From Brevibacterium moorei (GTDB lineage Bacteria > Actinomycetota > Actinomycetes > Actinomycetales > Brevibacteriaceae), in contig NZ_JANIJX010000002.1 of NCBI RefSeq assembly GCF_024580735.1, positions 1 to 64,000 on the forward strand: a stretch of DNA of 64,000 nucleotides, in the 5' to 3' direction. The notes under the pieces are model-generated. The model was not told the DNA's origin and made no database searches. It saw only the letters and a program-made list of their open reading frames with translations. Position 1 is the first letter of the stretch, and every line of letters begins with the position of its first letter. This document shows, one piece after another, positions 50,027 through 59,201 of the stretch. Made by a program: the position numbers and the translations under genes.

Positions 50027-50737
50027 TCAGTGGCCCATGCCCAGGCCGCCGTCGACCGGGATCACGGCGCCGGAGATGTAGGCGGCCTCGTCCGAGGAGA
50101 TCCAGCGGACGACCTTGGCGACCTCTTCGGGTTCGGCGAAACGGCCGGCGGGCACATTGGCCAGGTATTCCTTCTGCTTCTTCTCCGGCAGCTCATCGGT
50201 CATCTCCGTGCGGATGAACCCGGGGGCCACAACATTGGCGGTGATGCCGCGTGCGCCCAGTTCACGGGTGATCGACCGGGCCATGCCGACCAGGCCGGCC
50301 TTGGCCGAGGAGTAGTTCGCCTGTCCGGGCACACCGTAGAGGCCGGAGACCGAGGAGATCAGCACGATCCGGCCCCACCGGCCCCGGATCATATTGGTGA
50401 TGCCGCGGCGCACGGTCCGGAAGACTCCGGTCAGGTTCGTGTCGACGACCCGTTCGAAGTCCTCTTCGCTCATGCGCATGAGCAGGTTATCGGCGGTGAT
50501 GCCGGCGTTGGCCACCACGATCTGCACATTGCCCAGTTCCTCTTCGACGCGGGTGAACGCCGCGTCCAGGGAGGCCGAGTCCGTGACATCGGCGGCGACG
50601 GCCAGTGCGCCGGCCGGCGCCTCCCCATTGCGCGAGGTGACGGCGACTTTGTCCCCGGCGGCCAGGAACTCCTCTGCGATCTTCCGGCCGATGCCCCGGT
50701 TGCCTCCGGTGACGAGCACGACGCGCGGTTCACTCAC
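50027..50737 (-). CDS. fabG: 3-oxoacyl-ACP reductase
   Basis: The 236-residue SDR reduces 3-ketoacyl-ACP in type II fatty-acid synthesis. It has LVTGGNRGIGRKIAEEF, VANAGIT, ISSVSGLYGVPGQANYSSAKAG (Ser-Tyr-Lys triad) and APGFIRTEMTDELPEK. Length and motifs match FabG1/MabA. It is upstream of fabI on the same strand. The 146-base divergent spacer to the DUF3099 gene contains GAGCCGTG-ACA-CGGCTTC, a short dyad of unknown meaning. Confidence 0.94.
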   Translation of the reverse strand: MSEPRVVLVTGGNRGIGRKIAEEFLAAGDKVAVTSRNGEAPAGALAVAADVTDSASLDAAFTRVEEELGNVQIVVANAGITADNLLMRMSEEDFERVVDTNLTGVFRTVRRGITNMIRGRWGRIVLISSVSGLYGVPGQANYSSAKAGLVGMARSITRELGARGITANVVAPGFIRTEMTDELPEKKQKEYLANVPAGRFAEPEEVAKVVRWISSDEAAYISGAVIPVDGGLGMGH

Positions 50738-50883
50738 GTGATGGTTCCTTCCCTAGAAAAACGATCGAGAGCCGTGACACGGCTTCGCACACAAACCTAA
50801 CCCAGGTTGGCCCCGAATCGGTATCCCGACCCCATAGTGGAAGAGTATGCTGGCAGGCGAACCGTACCCGAGCCGAAGACGAC

Positions 50884-51276
50884 GTGAATAAGCGCAGCCC
50901 GATCAACATCACAGACGCGGCGGAGTCCCATGAGAAGGACATCAGCACGCGTGAGACGCGATACCTCATCGCGATGGGGGCCCGCATCGTCTGCTTCATC
51001 CTGGCGGTCTTCCTGTTCCATGGCTGGTTGCGCTGGGTTGCGGCGATTCTGGCGATCATCCTGCCCTGGATCGCGGTGCTGATCGCGAACAACCGGGCCG
51101 AGGCCAAACGCCTGCGCTCCGATGCCTTCACCACCTCCGGTGATGCCCCCGAGCTGCCCCAGCAGCCAGTCGATTCGGCCCCGCACAGCAGGGACGACGG
51201 CCGGCCGGAGGACGATGTGGTCTACGGTGAAATCGTCAATCCCCTCCCGCCCGGAACCCCGGAGGACCGCCGATGA
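50884..51276 (+). CDS. DUF3099-family membrane protein
   Basis: The 130-residue protein shows the DUF3099 pattern: INITDAAESHEKDISTRETRYLIAMGARIVCF, then two helices (about 30-48 and 52-70) and the NNRAE turn. A hydrophilic, acidic tail follows. The family is restricted to actinomycetes and is usually found beside fabG-fabI and SURF1, as here. Function unknown. The start is GTG 50884. Its end overlaps the next gene by four bases. Confidence 0.82.
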   Translation: MNKRSPINITDAAESHEKDISTRETRYLIAMGARIVCFILAVFLFHGWLRWVAAILAIILPWIAVLIANNRAEAKRLRSDAFTTSGDAPELPQQPVDSAPHSRDDGRPEDDVVYGEIVNPLPPGTPEDRR

Positions 51277-51497
51277 GCGCCGCCGACGACGCACCGCTGC
51301 ACTGTTCGGCCAAGGGCTGTGGGGAACCAGCCGAGTGGGCACTGCTGTGGAACAATCCCGGGTTGCACACCCCCGAACGCCGCAAGGTCTGGCTGGCGTG
51401 CCCGGCCCACCTGAATCACCTGTCCCAGTTCCTCGACCTGCGCGGATTCCTGCGCGATACGGTCGCGGTCACGGAAATCCCGGAAGGAGCCGGCTGA
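51273..51497 (+). CDS. Small Cys/His protein, possible zinc-binding
   Basis: The 74-residue protein contains CSAKGCGEPAEWALLWNNP and WLACPAHLNHLSQFL, so CxxxxC and CPAH could coordinate one zinc ion. Similar small proteins occur beside DUF3099 and SURF1 genes in actinomycetes, without known function. ATG 51273 overlaps DUF3099 by four bases and its stop is one base before the SURF1 start, so the three genes are coupled. Confidence 0.72.
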   Translation: MSAADDAPLHCSAKGCGEPAEWALLWNNPGLHTPERRKVWLACPAHLNHLSQFLDLRGFLRDTVAVTEIPEGAG

Positions 51498-51498
51498 G

Positions 51499-52485
51499 TT
51501 GTCGGTCAAGCACGATTACCGGTTCGTCTTCAGCGCCCGGTGGATTCGATACGCCGCATTCGCGCTGGTGCTCGTCGTCGTCTGCCTGCTGTTGTCGAAC
51601 TGGCAGAACCACCGCAGGCAGTCCAGAGACGCGCAGATCGCCAATATCGAGGCCCACTACGGTGCCGCCCCCGGCGAGCTGTCCGCGGTCCTGCCCGGCT
51701 CCGACTCCCCGCTGGACCCGACGGCTGAATGGTCGCATATCCGGGTCACTGGAACCTACGACACCGCACACACCGTCGTGGCGCGCAACCGCAGCCAGGA
51801 CGGCTCCCCCGGCTTCTACGTCGTCACCCCGCTGCGCCTCGATGGCGCGCAGACCGGGCACACCCTGCTGGTGGTCCGCGGCTTCCTGCCCACGAAGAAC
51901 ACCGGCGGCCTGCCCCAGGCCTCCGAGCTGCCCCAGCCGGCCCCGGGACGCATCACCGTGACCGGCTGGTTGCGCCCCACGCAGGACGGGACGAAGGACG
52001 ACAATCCCCCCGGCACGCTCAAGGCGATCGACCCCCGGAGGCTCCCGGGCCTGTCCGACCCCTACTGGCACGCCTATGCGCAGCTCGACCGGGAGGATCC
52101 GGCTGCCGATTCGGCGCTGTCACCCCTGGCCAAACCGGATACCGACCCCGGCTCACACCTGTCCTATCAGCTGCAGTGGATCGCCTTCGGCGTGATGATC
52201 GTCATCGCCCTGATCTATATGGCGGTGCGGGAGCGAAAGAACCGCGAGGAGGCGGTCAGACTCTCCCGCCATTACGGTGCCGACGCCCCGGACGCGCAGA
52301 CAGGCGCGGCCGGCGGACTGCAGGTGATCGACAAGGACGCGCTGGTCTCCGGCGCCCGGATCACCCAGTCAGGTGGCCGCTACGGCGAGGCCGTGCTCGG
52401 CGGGTCCTCGGAGACCCGTCTGCACCGGCGCAAGCGCAGCGCCGATGAAGAGGCCGAGGACGCCTGGTACGACAGCCGTCCCTGA
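51499..52485 (+). CDS. SURF1-family cytochrome oxidase assembly protein
   Basis: The 328-residue protein has the SURF1 plan: a first helix at about 16-35 (YAAFALVLVVVCLLLSNWQ), an outside domain with GTYDTAHTVVARNRSQDGSPGFYVVTPL and VVRGFLP, and a second helix near 230-248 preceded by SYQLQWIAFG. A charged C-terminal tail of about 80 residues follows. SURF1 helps insert heme a into cytochrome oxidase. It starts with TTG at 51499, one base after the preceding stop. Confidence 0.88.
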   Translation: MSVKHDYRFVFSARWIRYAAFALVLVVVCLLLSNWQNHRRQSRDAQIANIEAHYGAAPGELSAVLPGSDSPLDPTAEWSHIRVTGTYDTAHTVVARNRSQDGSPGFYVVTPLRLDGAQTGHTLLVVRGFLPTKNTGGLPQASELPQPAPGRITVTGWLRPTQDGTKDDNPPGTLKAIDPRRLPGLSDPYWHAYAQLDREDPAADSALSPLAKPDTDPGSHLSYQLQWIAFGVMIVIALIYMAVRERKNREEAVRLSRHYGADAPDAQTGAAGGLQVIDKDALVSGARITQSGGRYGEAVLGGSSETRLHRRKRSADEEAEDAWYDSRP

Positions 52486-52572
52486 GATTCGCCCGGAGAT
52501 GAGCCGTCACAGCGAGCGAAGACTCCCGCTGTCGAGTGCAGGGGGCCCGATTCCATCTGAGAACGAATCGGA

Positions 52573-52610
52573 CGTGCTGGCTGTCGTAGCAGCGAGAACG
52601 CTCCAGCACG
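52573..52610. promoter_or_regulatory. Inverted repeat before the LiaSR-like operon
   Basis: CGTGCTGG (52573-52580) and CCAGCACG (52603-52610) are exact inverted complements with a 22-base spacer, in the 177-base gap between SURF1 and the sensor kinase. It could be a terminator of the SURF1 operon or an operator for the next. No T-run follows directly. Confidence 0.4.
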
Positions 52611-52662
52611 GGGTATCCGTGCTTTGCTTTTCTGTCAGCTTGCAGCGGTAGCGTTGGAAAGC

Positions 52663-53889
52663 ATGGATGGCCCGACACCCGTAAGCACACCCAGTGCCTC
52701 TGTCGCCCCCGGTGCGGCGCTGCGGCCGGGTTCGTGGCTGGGCTCTCGGGCGTGGTTGCTGGATCTGCTCGTCATGGTGGGTGTGTTTCTCTATAACCTG
52801 CCGATCATCCCGATCTACGTCGACGACGTTATCGCGGCTATTGGACTGGTGGTCGTGTCTGTGGTGTTATGCGGCCCATATCTGCTGCGTCGTCGCTACC
52901 CAATTGCCGTGCTCGGGGTCATACTGGCAGCCGCATGCGTCCAGCTGATGCTCGGAGCGCCGATCCTCGCGGCGGACGCGATGCTGCTGTTCGCGGTTTA
53001 CAACGTGGCGACGCGCTATCTCTGGTGGGTCTCACTCGCCGGAACCGTGGTGACGCTGGCATGGTTGCTGGTCGCCGTCGTTCCGCGCCTCGGCGCAGAC
53101 TTCATCGACGTGGGGCAGCTCGGCGTGCTGATTGTGGTGACGCTGTGGGTATGGACTTGGGGCACACTGGTGCGCATCCGCCGCCAATACATCGCTGGCC
53201 TGCGGGAACGGGCAGAGCAAGCGGAGCGGGAGCGAGAGACGAACGCCAGGATCGCGGTCGCCGACGAGCGGGAGCGGATCGCGCGGGAGATCCACGACAT
53301 CGTCTCGCACAGCCTGAGCGTGGTGGTGGTGATGTCCGACGGGGCGGCTGCGAAGGTCTACACGGAGCCGGATCGGGCGAAGACGGCGATCCTCGGGGTG
53401 CGGGACACGGGCCGGACAGCGCTTGCGGAGATGCGGCGCATGCTCGGGGTACTCCGCGATGACGAGCCGGGATCGCGGGCACCGCAGCCAGGCGTCGCCC
53501 AGCTCGGCGATCTGGTCGCCCAGTCCCGCACGGCCGGCATGCCGGTTACCTTCACTCTGGACGGGGAGACTGTACCGCTCCCGCAGGGCGTGGAGCTGGC
53601 GGTGTACCGGGTAGTGCAGGAGGCGCTCACAAACGCGCGCAAGCACGCCGGCCCTGGCCTCACCCGCGTCGACGTGGCCCTGACATACCGGCCGGACAAG
53701 GTCGAGGTGCGCGTCTGCGACGACGGCCGCGGCCCGACGGCTGGAGTACAGCCGGACTCGGGCGGGCATGGCCTGGTCGGGATGCGCGAGCGGGTCGCCG
53801 CGCACGAGGGCACTCTGACGGCAGGACCCGGCACGGGCGGGGGCTTCGAGGTGGTCGCGGTGCTGCCGCGGGAAGTGGAGGGGGTATGA
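52663..53889 (+). CDS. LiaS/DesK-type sensor histidine kinase
   Basis: The 408-residue kinase has five to six membrane helices in the first 170 residues and no large outside domain, the intramembrane-sensing plan. HisKA_3 carries the phospho-His in ERERIAREIHDIVSHSLS, and the ATPase has EALTNARKHAGPG, DDGRGP and GGHGLVGMRERVAAHEG. Such kinases detect envelope stress or peptide antibiotics. ATG 52663 overlaps nothing upstream; its stop overlaps the regulator start by four bases. Confidence 0.92.
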   Translation: MDGPTPVSTPSASVAPGAALRPGSWLGSRAWLLDLLVMVGVFLYNLPIIPIYVDDVIAAIGLVVVSVVLCGPYLLRRRYPIAVLGVILAAACVQLMLGAPILAADAMLLFAVYNVATRYLWWVSLAGTVVTLAWLLVAVVPRLGADFIDVGQLGVLIVVTLWVWTWGTLVRIRRQYIAGLRERAEQAERERETNARIAVADERERIAREIHDIVSHSLSVVVVMSDGAAAKVYTEPDRAKTAILGVRDTGRTALAEMRRMLGVLRDDEPGSRAPQPGVAQLGDLVAQSRTAGMPVTFTLDGETVPLPQGVELAVYRVVQEALTNARKHAGPGLTRVDVALTYRPDKVEVRVCDDGRGPTAGVQPDSGGHGLVGMRERVAAHEGTLTAGPGTGGGFEVVAVLPREVEGV

Positions 53890-54557
53890 CGGTGCGGGTG
53901 ATGTTGGTCGATGACCAGGAGATGATTCGGATGGGGATGCGGATGGTGCTTGAGTCCCAGCCCGGCATCGAGATCGTGGGCGAGGCCGACGACGGCGACA
54001 CCGCCCTGGACCTGTTGGGCCGTGTCGAGGCGGATGTGGTGCTGATGGATGTGCGGATGCCGCGGATGAGCGGGGTCGAGGCGACCCGCCGCCTGCGCGA
54101 GCGGCCGGACGCCCCGGGCGTGCTGATCTTGACGACCTTCGACCTGGATGAGTACGCCTATGACGGGCTCCGCGCCGGTGCCTCCGGGTTCTTGCTGAAA
54201 GACACCCCGGTCGAGGAAGTCACGGCCGCGATCCACCACGTGCACGCCGGAGACGCGGTCGTCGCGCCCAGCACGACCCGGCGCCTGCTCGACCACTTCA
54301 CCCGCTCCCGCCCCGACCGACCCGAGTCACACGAGACGGGTGTGCGGCTGGATAAGCTCACGCCGCGGGAGCATGAGGTGCTGCGGCTGGTCGCACGCGG
54401 CTTGTCGAACGCGGAGATCGCCGCCGAGCTCGTGCTAGCGGAAGGCACGGTGAAGGTGCACGTGGGCCGCATCCTCACCAAGCTCGGCCTGCGCGACCGG
54501 GTGCAGGCGGTCGTTCTGGCCTACGAGACCGGTCTGGTCGAAGCTGGCGAACGCTGA
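53886..54557 (+). CDS. NarL/LuxR-family response regulator
   Basis: The 223-residue regulator has a receiver domain (VDDQEMIRMGM; Asp in DVVLMDVRMPRMSG at about 54; Lys in GFLLKDTP) and a LuxR-type helix-turn-helix (LTPREHEVLRLVARGLSNAEIAAELVL, then VGRILTKLGLRDRVQAV). It is coupled to the kinase by ATGA overlap. The downstream ABC genes, 124 bases away, carry a dyad fitting a NarL-class site and are the likely target. Confidence 0.94.
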   Translation: MTVRVMLVDDQEMIRMGMRMVLESQPGIEIVGEADDGDTALDLLGRVEADVVLMDVRMPRMSGVEATRRLRERPDAPGVLILTTFDLDEYAYDGLRAGASGFLLKDTPVEEVTAAIHHVHAGDAVVAPSTTRRLLDHFTRSRPDRPESHETGVRLDKLTPREHEVLRLVARGLSNAEIAAELVLAEGTVKVHVGRILTKLGLRDRVQAVVLAYETGLVEAGER

Positions 54558-54586
54558 CCCCATAAGGCCTGCTCTATATGACTTTG

Positions 54587-54612
54587 GGCATATGCGGCGG
54601 CTGGCGTATGCC
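54587..54612 (+). promoter_or_regulatory. Candidate operator of ABC immunity genes
   Basis: GGCATATGC (54587-54595) and GCGTATGCC (54604-54612) form an inverted repeat with 8 of 9 bases matched and an 8-base spacer. A further half-site ATATGCC is at 54631-54637. The arrangement lies 70 bases before the ATPase start and fits a NarL/LuxR-class dimer site. Confidence 0.5.
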
Positions 54613-54681
54613 TCAAGTGGTACGTAGAAGATATGCCTGTGGCGAGACGATTCAGGCGCGTGATTTCGGGATCGTTGAGGC

Positions 54682-55590
54682 ATGTCTTCCACGATCCTCG
54701 CCACCGCTGATCTGACCAAGCGCTACGGGCAGCGCACCGTCGTCGAGAACCTGAACCTGTCCGTCCCGGCCGGGAGCGTGTACGGGTTCCTCGGCCCGAA
54801 CGGGGCCGGGAAGTCCACGACGATGAAGATGTTGCTGAACCTCGTCCAGCCCACCAGTGGGCAGGTGCAGATCATGGGGCAGCCCATGACCCGAGCCACT
54901 CGCCGCGACTTGCTGGGCAGGATCGGTTCTCTCATTGAGGCCCCGCCCGGCTATGCGCATCTGACTGGGGCGGAGAACATGCGTCTGGTGCAGCGGATGC
55001 TCGGCCTGAACCGGCAGCAGATCGACTACGCGGTCCGTGCCGTCCGGCTGCAGGACCAGATGGACAAGAAGGTCCGCAACTACTCCCTCGGCATGAAGCA
55101 GCGCCTCGGTATCGCGATGGCGCTCGCCCGGCAGCCGAGGTTGCTCATTCTTGATGAGCCAACGAACGGCTTGGACCCAGCCGGAATCGAGGAGATGCGC
55201 ACCCTGCTGCGCCGCCTCGCCGACGACGGAGTGACCGTCATGGTGTCGTCGCACCTGCTCGGCGAGATCGACAAGACCGCCACGATGCTCGGCATCCTCT
55301 CCGGCGGGCGGATGATCTTCCAGGGCTCCCGCGACCAGCTGCTGGTCGCCTCCAACCCGGACGTGATCATCACCTGCTCGAACCCGCACGCCGCCACCGT
55401 GACCCTGCAATCGTTCAGCGCACGCCTCACCGAGACCGGAGAGGTCGCCGTACCCGGCCTGGACGACCGGCAGACCGCCGGCGTCGTCGCCGCCCTCGTC
55501 GGCGAGAAGGTTGGTATTTACGGCGTACGTCGCCAAGAACAGACCCTCGAAGACGTGTTCATGAGCCTGACCGCAGGCGGTGGACTGTGA
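54682..55590 (+). CDS. ABC transporter ATPase, lantibiotic-immunity (LanF/BcrA) type
   Basis: The 302-residue ATPase has Walker A FLGPNGAGKSTTMKMLLNL, the signature NYSLGMKQRLGIAMALARQP, Walker B LLILDEPTNGLDPAG and switch SSHLLGEI. The N-terminus (LTKRYGQRTVVENLNLSVPAGSVYGFLG) and the SLIEAPPGYAHLTGAENM stretch are typical of NisF/SpaF/BcrA self-protection ATPases. It works with the two permeases downstream. Its stop overlaps the first permease start by four bases. Confidence 0.93.
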   Translation: MSSTILATADLTKRYGQRTVVENLNLSVPAGSVYGFLGPNGAGKSTTMKMLLNLVQPTSGQVQIMGQPMTRATRRDLLGRIGSLIEAPPGYAHLTGAENMRLVQRMLGLNRQQIDYAVRAVRLQDQMDKKVRNYSLGMKQRLGIAMALARQPRLLILDEPTNGLDPAGIEEMRTLLRRLADDGVTVMVSSHLLGEIDKTATMLGILSGGRMIFQGSRDQLLVASNPDVIITCSNPHAATVTLQSFSARLTETGEVAVPGLDDRQTAGVVAALVGEKVGIYGVRRQEQTLEDVFMSLTAGGGL

Positions 55591-56336
55591 CCGGGCGGGC
55601 CGTGGCGAACGAGTTCGCCAAAATGCGGCATCTGAAAGTCGGGCTCGTCGCGACGATCATGGTCATCGGTGTACTGGCCCTGTCGCTGTTCGCGGTCGTG
55701 TCCAGCCCGGACTTCGACCCCGACACGCCGGGGGCGTGGAATGCGCTGCTGGCGGGCATGTCACTCGGCATTCCTCTCATCTCCCCGTTGCTGCTGGCGG
55801 TGCTCGCGTCCCGGCAGACCGACATCGAGCACCAGGGCAACGGCTGGCTACTACAATCCACCTCTGGCATCACCCCCGGTGGGCTGTGCCGAGCCAAGCT
55901 CGTGGCTCTAGGGCTCATCGTCGCCGCGGTGACGATCGGCTCCAGCCTCATCGTTCTCGCCTTCGGGAAAGTGTTTGCCGGCATCCTGCCCCCGGCGCCG
56001 CTTGCACACTGGGCCGGATTCACGCTCTGCATGCTCGTCGTCAACCTTGCGGTCCTGGCCCTGCACATCCTGCTGTCGGCGAAGGTGGAGAACCAGCTCG
56101 TTGCCCTCGGCATAGGCGTGCTTGGTTGCATACTCGCCGTGTTCTCCCAAGGCTTGCCGGCCGTCGCCGCGCATCTCACCCCGTGGGGCTACTACGCCCT
56201 CGCCCGGGCCGCCGGCTACCAGGGCGAGATGATCCAGGCACTGCCAATTTCCTACCCGAGCATCATCGCCCTCACCGTGATCGTGGGAGGCCTTTTCGCT
56301 GCCCTCACCTTCCGCTTCGACCGTCAGGAGGCCTGA
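55587..56336 (+). CDS. ABC permease 1, lantibiotic-immunity type
   Basis: The 249-residue protein has six helices in the ABC-2/LanE plan, beginning TGRAVANEFAKMRHLKVGLVATIMV. The motif EHQGNGWLLQSTSGITPGGLCRAKL is similar to LanE/LanG permeases (E-loop region). It pairs with the second permease and the ATPase to remove peptide antibiotics from the membrane. The GTG start overlaps the ATPase stop; the second permease begins one base after its end. Confidence 0.85.
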   Translation: MTGRAVANEFAKMRHLKVGLVATIMVIGVLALSLFAVVSSPDFDPDTPGAWNALLAGMSLGIPLISPLLLAVLASRQTDIEHQGNGWLLQSTSGITPGGLCRAKLVALGLIVAAVTIGSSLIVLAFGKVFAGILPPAPLAHWAGFTLCMLVVNLAVLALHILLSAKVENQLVALGIGVLGCILAVFSQGLPAVAAHLTPWGYYALARAAGYQGEMIQALPISYPSIIALTVIVGGLFAALTFRFDRQEA

Positions 56337-56337
56337 C

Positions 56338-57087
56338 ATGAGCGCCCTGTCCGCCGAACTGATCAAGCTTAAGCGTTCCCTGGCTTGGCCGATCGTCGTG
56401 TTCCTTCCCATCGTCCTCGTCCTCGCCGGGGCCGCCACCCAGCTCGCCGCCGGCCGCACCCCGGAGAACGGGTGGCACACCGTCTGGTTGCAGTCCGTCG
56501 GCTTCTACGGACTGTTCCCGATCGCGATCGGCATCGCGATCCTCGGCTCCCTTGTCTGGCGGCCCGAACATCGCGGCAGCAACTGGAACGCACTCATGTC
56601 AGGCCCCGTCTCGTCCGTGCATATCATCACCGCGAAAGCCATCATCGTCGCCGCGCTCACCGCGATCATGCAGGTCATCCTGTTGGCCGCCGTGATCGTG
56701 ATCGGCAAGGCCGCGTTCGGGCTGCCCGGCATGCTCCCCGCCGAATACCTCGCCGTGACCGGACTGCTGATCGTCGCGACGATCCCTGCCGCGGCGCTGC
56801 AATCGGCGCTGTCGATGTTCCTGCGCTCCTTCGCCGCCCCGATCGCCATCGCCCTGGTCGCCTCCGGGATCTCCACCGCAGCACTGATGGCTCTCGGCAA
56901 CGCGGCCCTAGTCTCGCCCTACGGCGTCGCGACGAGGACCGCACTGTTGGGGACCGGGTCGTTCGTCGACACCGGCGCCGCCACTGGCGGCGACATCACC
57001 GCGATCCTCGCCGCCACCGTCATCCTTACCGGCCTGATCCTCGCGCTCACGACCGTCATCCTCGAACGCCGCGACACCCGCATCTGA
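56338..57087 (+). CDS. ABC permease 2, lantibiotic-immunity type
   Basis: The 249-residue protein has six helices and starts SALSAELIKLKRSLAWPIVVFLPIVL. WRPEHRGSNWNALMSGPVSSVHIITAK carries the E-loop-like motif of LanG/E permeases. It is homologous in layout to permease 1, so the two likely form a heterodimer. It precedes a small membrane protein by 23 bases. Confidence 0.85.
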   Translation: MSALSAELIKLKRSLAWPIVVFLPIVLVLAGAATQLAAGRTPENGWHTVWLQSVGFYGLFPIAIGIAILGSLVWRPEHRGSNWNALMSGPVSSVHIITAKAIIVAALTAIMQVILLAAVIVIGKAAFGLPGMLPAEYLAVTGLLIVATIPAAALQSALSMFLRSFAAPIAIALVASGISTAALMALGNAALVSPYGVATRTALLGTGSFVDTGAATGGDITAILAATVILTGLILALTTVILERRDTRI

Positions 57088-57110
57088 CCCGCCTCGAAAG
57101 GAATCTCATC

Positions 57111-57521
57111 ATGACCAGTCCCTACCCTCCGCAGGGCAGCCTTCCCGTGCACGTGTACCAGAACAACACCTCAGTGGCCGGGGCACCGCAGAAATCCGCC
57201 ACGGGCAGCGGCATCATCTCCCTGGTGCTCGCCGCCAGCGGGATGCTCACCGCCCCGCTGTTGCTGCTCATCCCGTATGTCGGGTTCGTCCCCGCGCTCA
57301 TCGCCGGCGCCGGGATCATCGTCGCCTGGACCGGGCTGCGCGGCGCGACCAGCGGCACAGGCCTTGCCGTCACGGGGATCATCGCCTCCGTCATCGTCTT
57401 CGCGACCCTCGCCGGCATCGCAACCGTGTGGAACCTCGTCATCGCTGGCCCCGCCGTCAACGACTACGACGAACTCCACGACGTCATCGACTACATCACG
57501 AGCCTTATCTTCGGCTCCTGA
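57111..57521 (+). CDS. DUF4190-like small membrane protein
   Basis: The 136-residue protein has a short hydrophilic N-terminus rich in Pro and Ser, then three helices (about 32-57, 58-76 and 84-112) with a GTGLAVTGIIASVIV pattern seen in DUF4190 and related membrane proteins. AAAGGA lies before ATG 57111. It is the last gene of the kinase-regulator-ABC operon and may be an accessory to the transporter. Role unknown. Confidence 0.68.
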   Translation: MTSPYPPQGSLPVHVYQNNTSVAGAPQKSATGSGIISLVLAASGMLTAPLLLLIPYVGFVPALIAGAGIIVAWTGLRGATSGTGLAVTGIIASVIVFATLAGIATVWNLVIAGPAVNDYDELHDVIDYITSLIFGS

Positions 57522-57602
57522 CCCGGGAGCGTCCTTCGGTAAGGTGCGTCCGTGAAGCCACACGCCCCCGGCTCGATCCTGATCAAACTGACTGACTCGG
57601 CC

Positions 57603-59201
57603 TCAGGTCAGGGTGACCAGTTCCAAGTAGTCGGGGCTCCACATGTCCTCGTCGGCGTCGGGGAGCAGCAGGACCCGGTCCGGGTTGAGCGCCTCCACTG
57701 CGCCCTCGTCGTGGGTCACCAGGACGATCGCGCCCTCATAGCGGTGGATGGCCGAGAGGATCTCCTCACGGCTGGCCGGGTCCAGGTTGTTCGTCGGCTC
57801 GTCCAGCAACAGCACATTGGCACTCGAGACGACCAGCGTGGCCAGGGCCAGGCGCGTCTTCTCACCGCCGGAGAGCACCCGGGTGGGTTTGGAGACGTCG
57901 TCGCCGGAGAACAGGAAAGAGCCCAGCACGGTCCGCACGCCCGTATCGTCCAGGTCGGGCGCGGCCGAGCGCATGTTCTCCAGGATCGTCCGGTCCATGT
58001 CGAGGGTCTCGTGTTCCTGCGCGTAATAGCCCAGTTTGAGTCCATGGCCGGGCACCACGGTGCCGGAATCGGGCTCGTCGAGGCCCGCCAGGATCCGCAG
58101 CAGAGTGGTCTTGCCAGCGCCGTTGTAGCCCAGGATGACCACGCGCGAACCCCGGTCGATCGCCAGGTCCACCCCGGTGAAGACCTCGGTGGAGCCGTAG
58201 GCCTTGGACAGGCCATCGGCCGTCAACGGCACCTTGCCGCACGCGGCCGGCGCGGGGAAGCGCAGATTGGCGACCTTGTCCTGCTGCCGCTCGTCCTCCA
58301 GCCCGGCCATCATCTTCTCGGCCCGGTGGACCATCTGATGGGCGGCTGCGGCCTTCGTGGCCTTGGCGCCGAGCTTCGCAGCCTGCTTGAGCAGCGCATC
58401 GGCCTTCTTCTCGGCATTGGCGCGCTCGCGGCGGCGCCGCCGCTCATCGTCCTCGCGCTGCTTGAGGTACTGCCGGTAGTTCATCTGATAGATGTCGATG
58501 ACCTGCCGGTTGGCGTCGAGGAAGAAGACCTTGTTCACGACCTCCTCGATCAGGTCCAGATCGTGGGAGATGATGACGAGCGCGCCCGAGTAGGTCTTCA
58601 GGTAGTCGCGCAGCCACAGCACCGATTCCGCATCCAAGTGGTTCGTCGGCTCGTCGAGGATCATCGTGTCGGGACCGGCGAAGAGGATCCGGGCCAGTTC
58701 CACCCTGCGGCGCTGACCGCCGGACAGGGCCTGCAGTTCGCGGGCGAGCAGTTCCTCGTCGATGCCCAGATTGGCCGCGATCGCACTGGCCTCGGAGTCG
58801 GCCGCATAGCCGCCGGCGGAGACGAACTCGGCTTCGACCCTGGGGTACTTCTCGATCGCCTTGGCCATCACATCCGGGTCGGGGCTGGCCATCTGCTCTT
58901 CGACGCGGCGCATCCGCTTGGCCAGGACGTCGAGGTCCCTGGCGCCCAGGATGCGTTCCTTCGCGGTCTCGGTCGGCTTGCCCGAGCGGGGGTCCTGGGG
59001 CAGGTAGCCGATGGTCCCGGACTTGTCCACGTGCCCGTTGCTGGGCATGTAGTCGTCCATCAGTACCCGGGTCAAGGTGGTCTTGCCAGCGCCGTTGCGG
59101 CCCACCAGGCCCACCCGGTCGCCCTTGTCGACACGGAAGCTGACGCCCGACATGAGGGTGCGCGAGCCGACGACGACTTCGAGGTCGGAGACTGAGATCA
59201 C
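57603..59201 (-). CDS. ABC-F family ATPase
   Basis: The 532-residue soluble protein has two ABC domains: GLVGRNGAGKTT with LSGGQRRRVELARIL, and ILGYNGAGKTTLLRILAG with LSGGEKTRLALATL. A charged arm of about 75 residues lies between them (QREDDERRRRRERANAEKKAD...). No membrane helix is present. ABC-F proteins act on ribosomes; some rescue stalled or antibiotic-bound ribosomes. It is close to the actinobacterial Rv1473-type protein. GTG 59201 overlaps the RNase H stop by four bases. Confidence 0.92.
   Translation of the reverse strand: MISVSDLEVVVGSRTLMSGVSFRVDKGDRVGLVGRNGAGKTTLTRVLMDDYMPSNGHVDKSGTIGYLPQDPRSGKPTETAKERILGARDLDVLAKRMRRVEEQMASPDPDVMAKAIEKYPRVEAEFVSAGGYAADSEASAIAANLGIDEELLARELQALSGGQRRRVELARILFAGPDTMILDEPTNHLDAESVLWLRDYLKTYSGALVIISHDLDLIEEVVNKVFFLDANRQVIDIYQMNYRQYLKQREDDERRRRRERANAEKKADALLKQAAKLGAKATKAAAAHQMVHRAEKMMAGLEDERQQDKVANLRFPAPAACGKVPLTADGLSKAYGSTEVFTGVDLAIDRGSRVVILGYNGAGKTTLLRILAGLDEPDSGTVVPGHGLKLGYYAQEHETLDMDRTILENMRSAAPDLDDTGVRTVLGSFLFSGDDVSKPTRVLSGGEKTRLALATLVVSSANVLLLDEPTNNLDPASREEILSAIHRYEGAIVLVTHDEGAVEALNPDRVLLLPDADEDMWSPDYLELVTLT

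Noticed and set aside
57552..59195. Long plus-strand frame opposite the ABC-F gene
   Set aside because: Antisense to an ABC-F protein with two complete ATPase motif sets; the antisense product has no recognisable feature.
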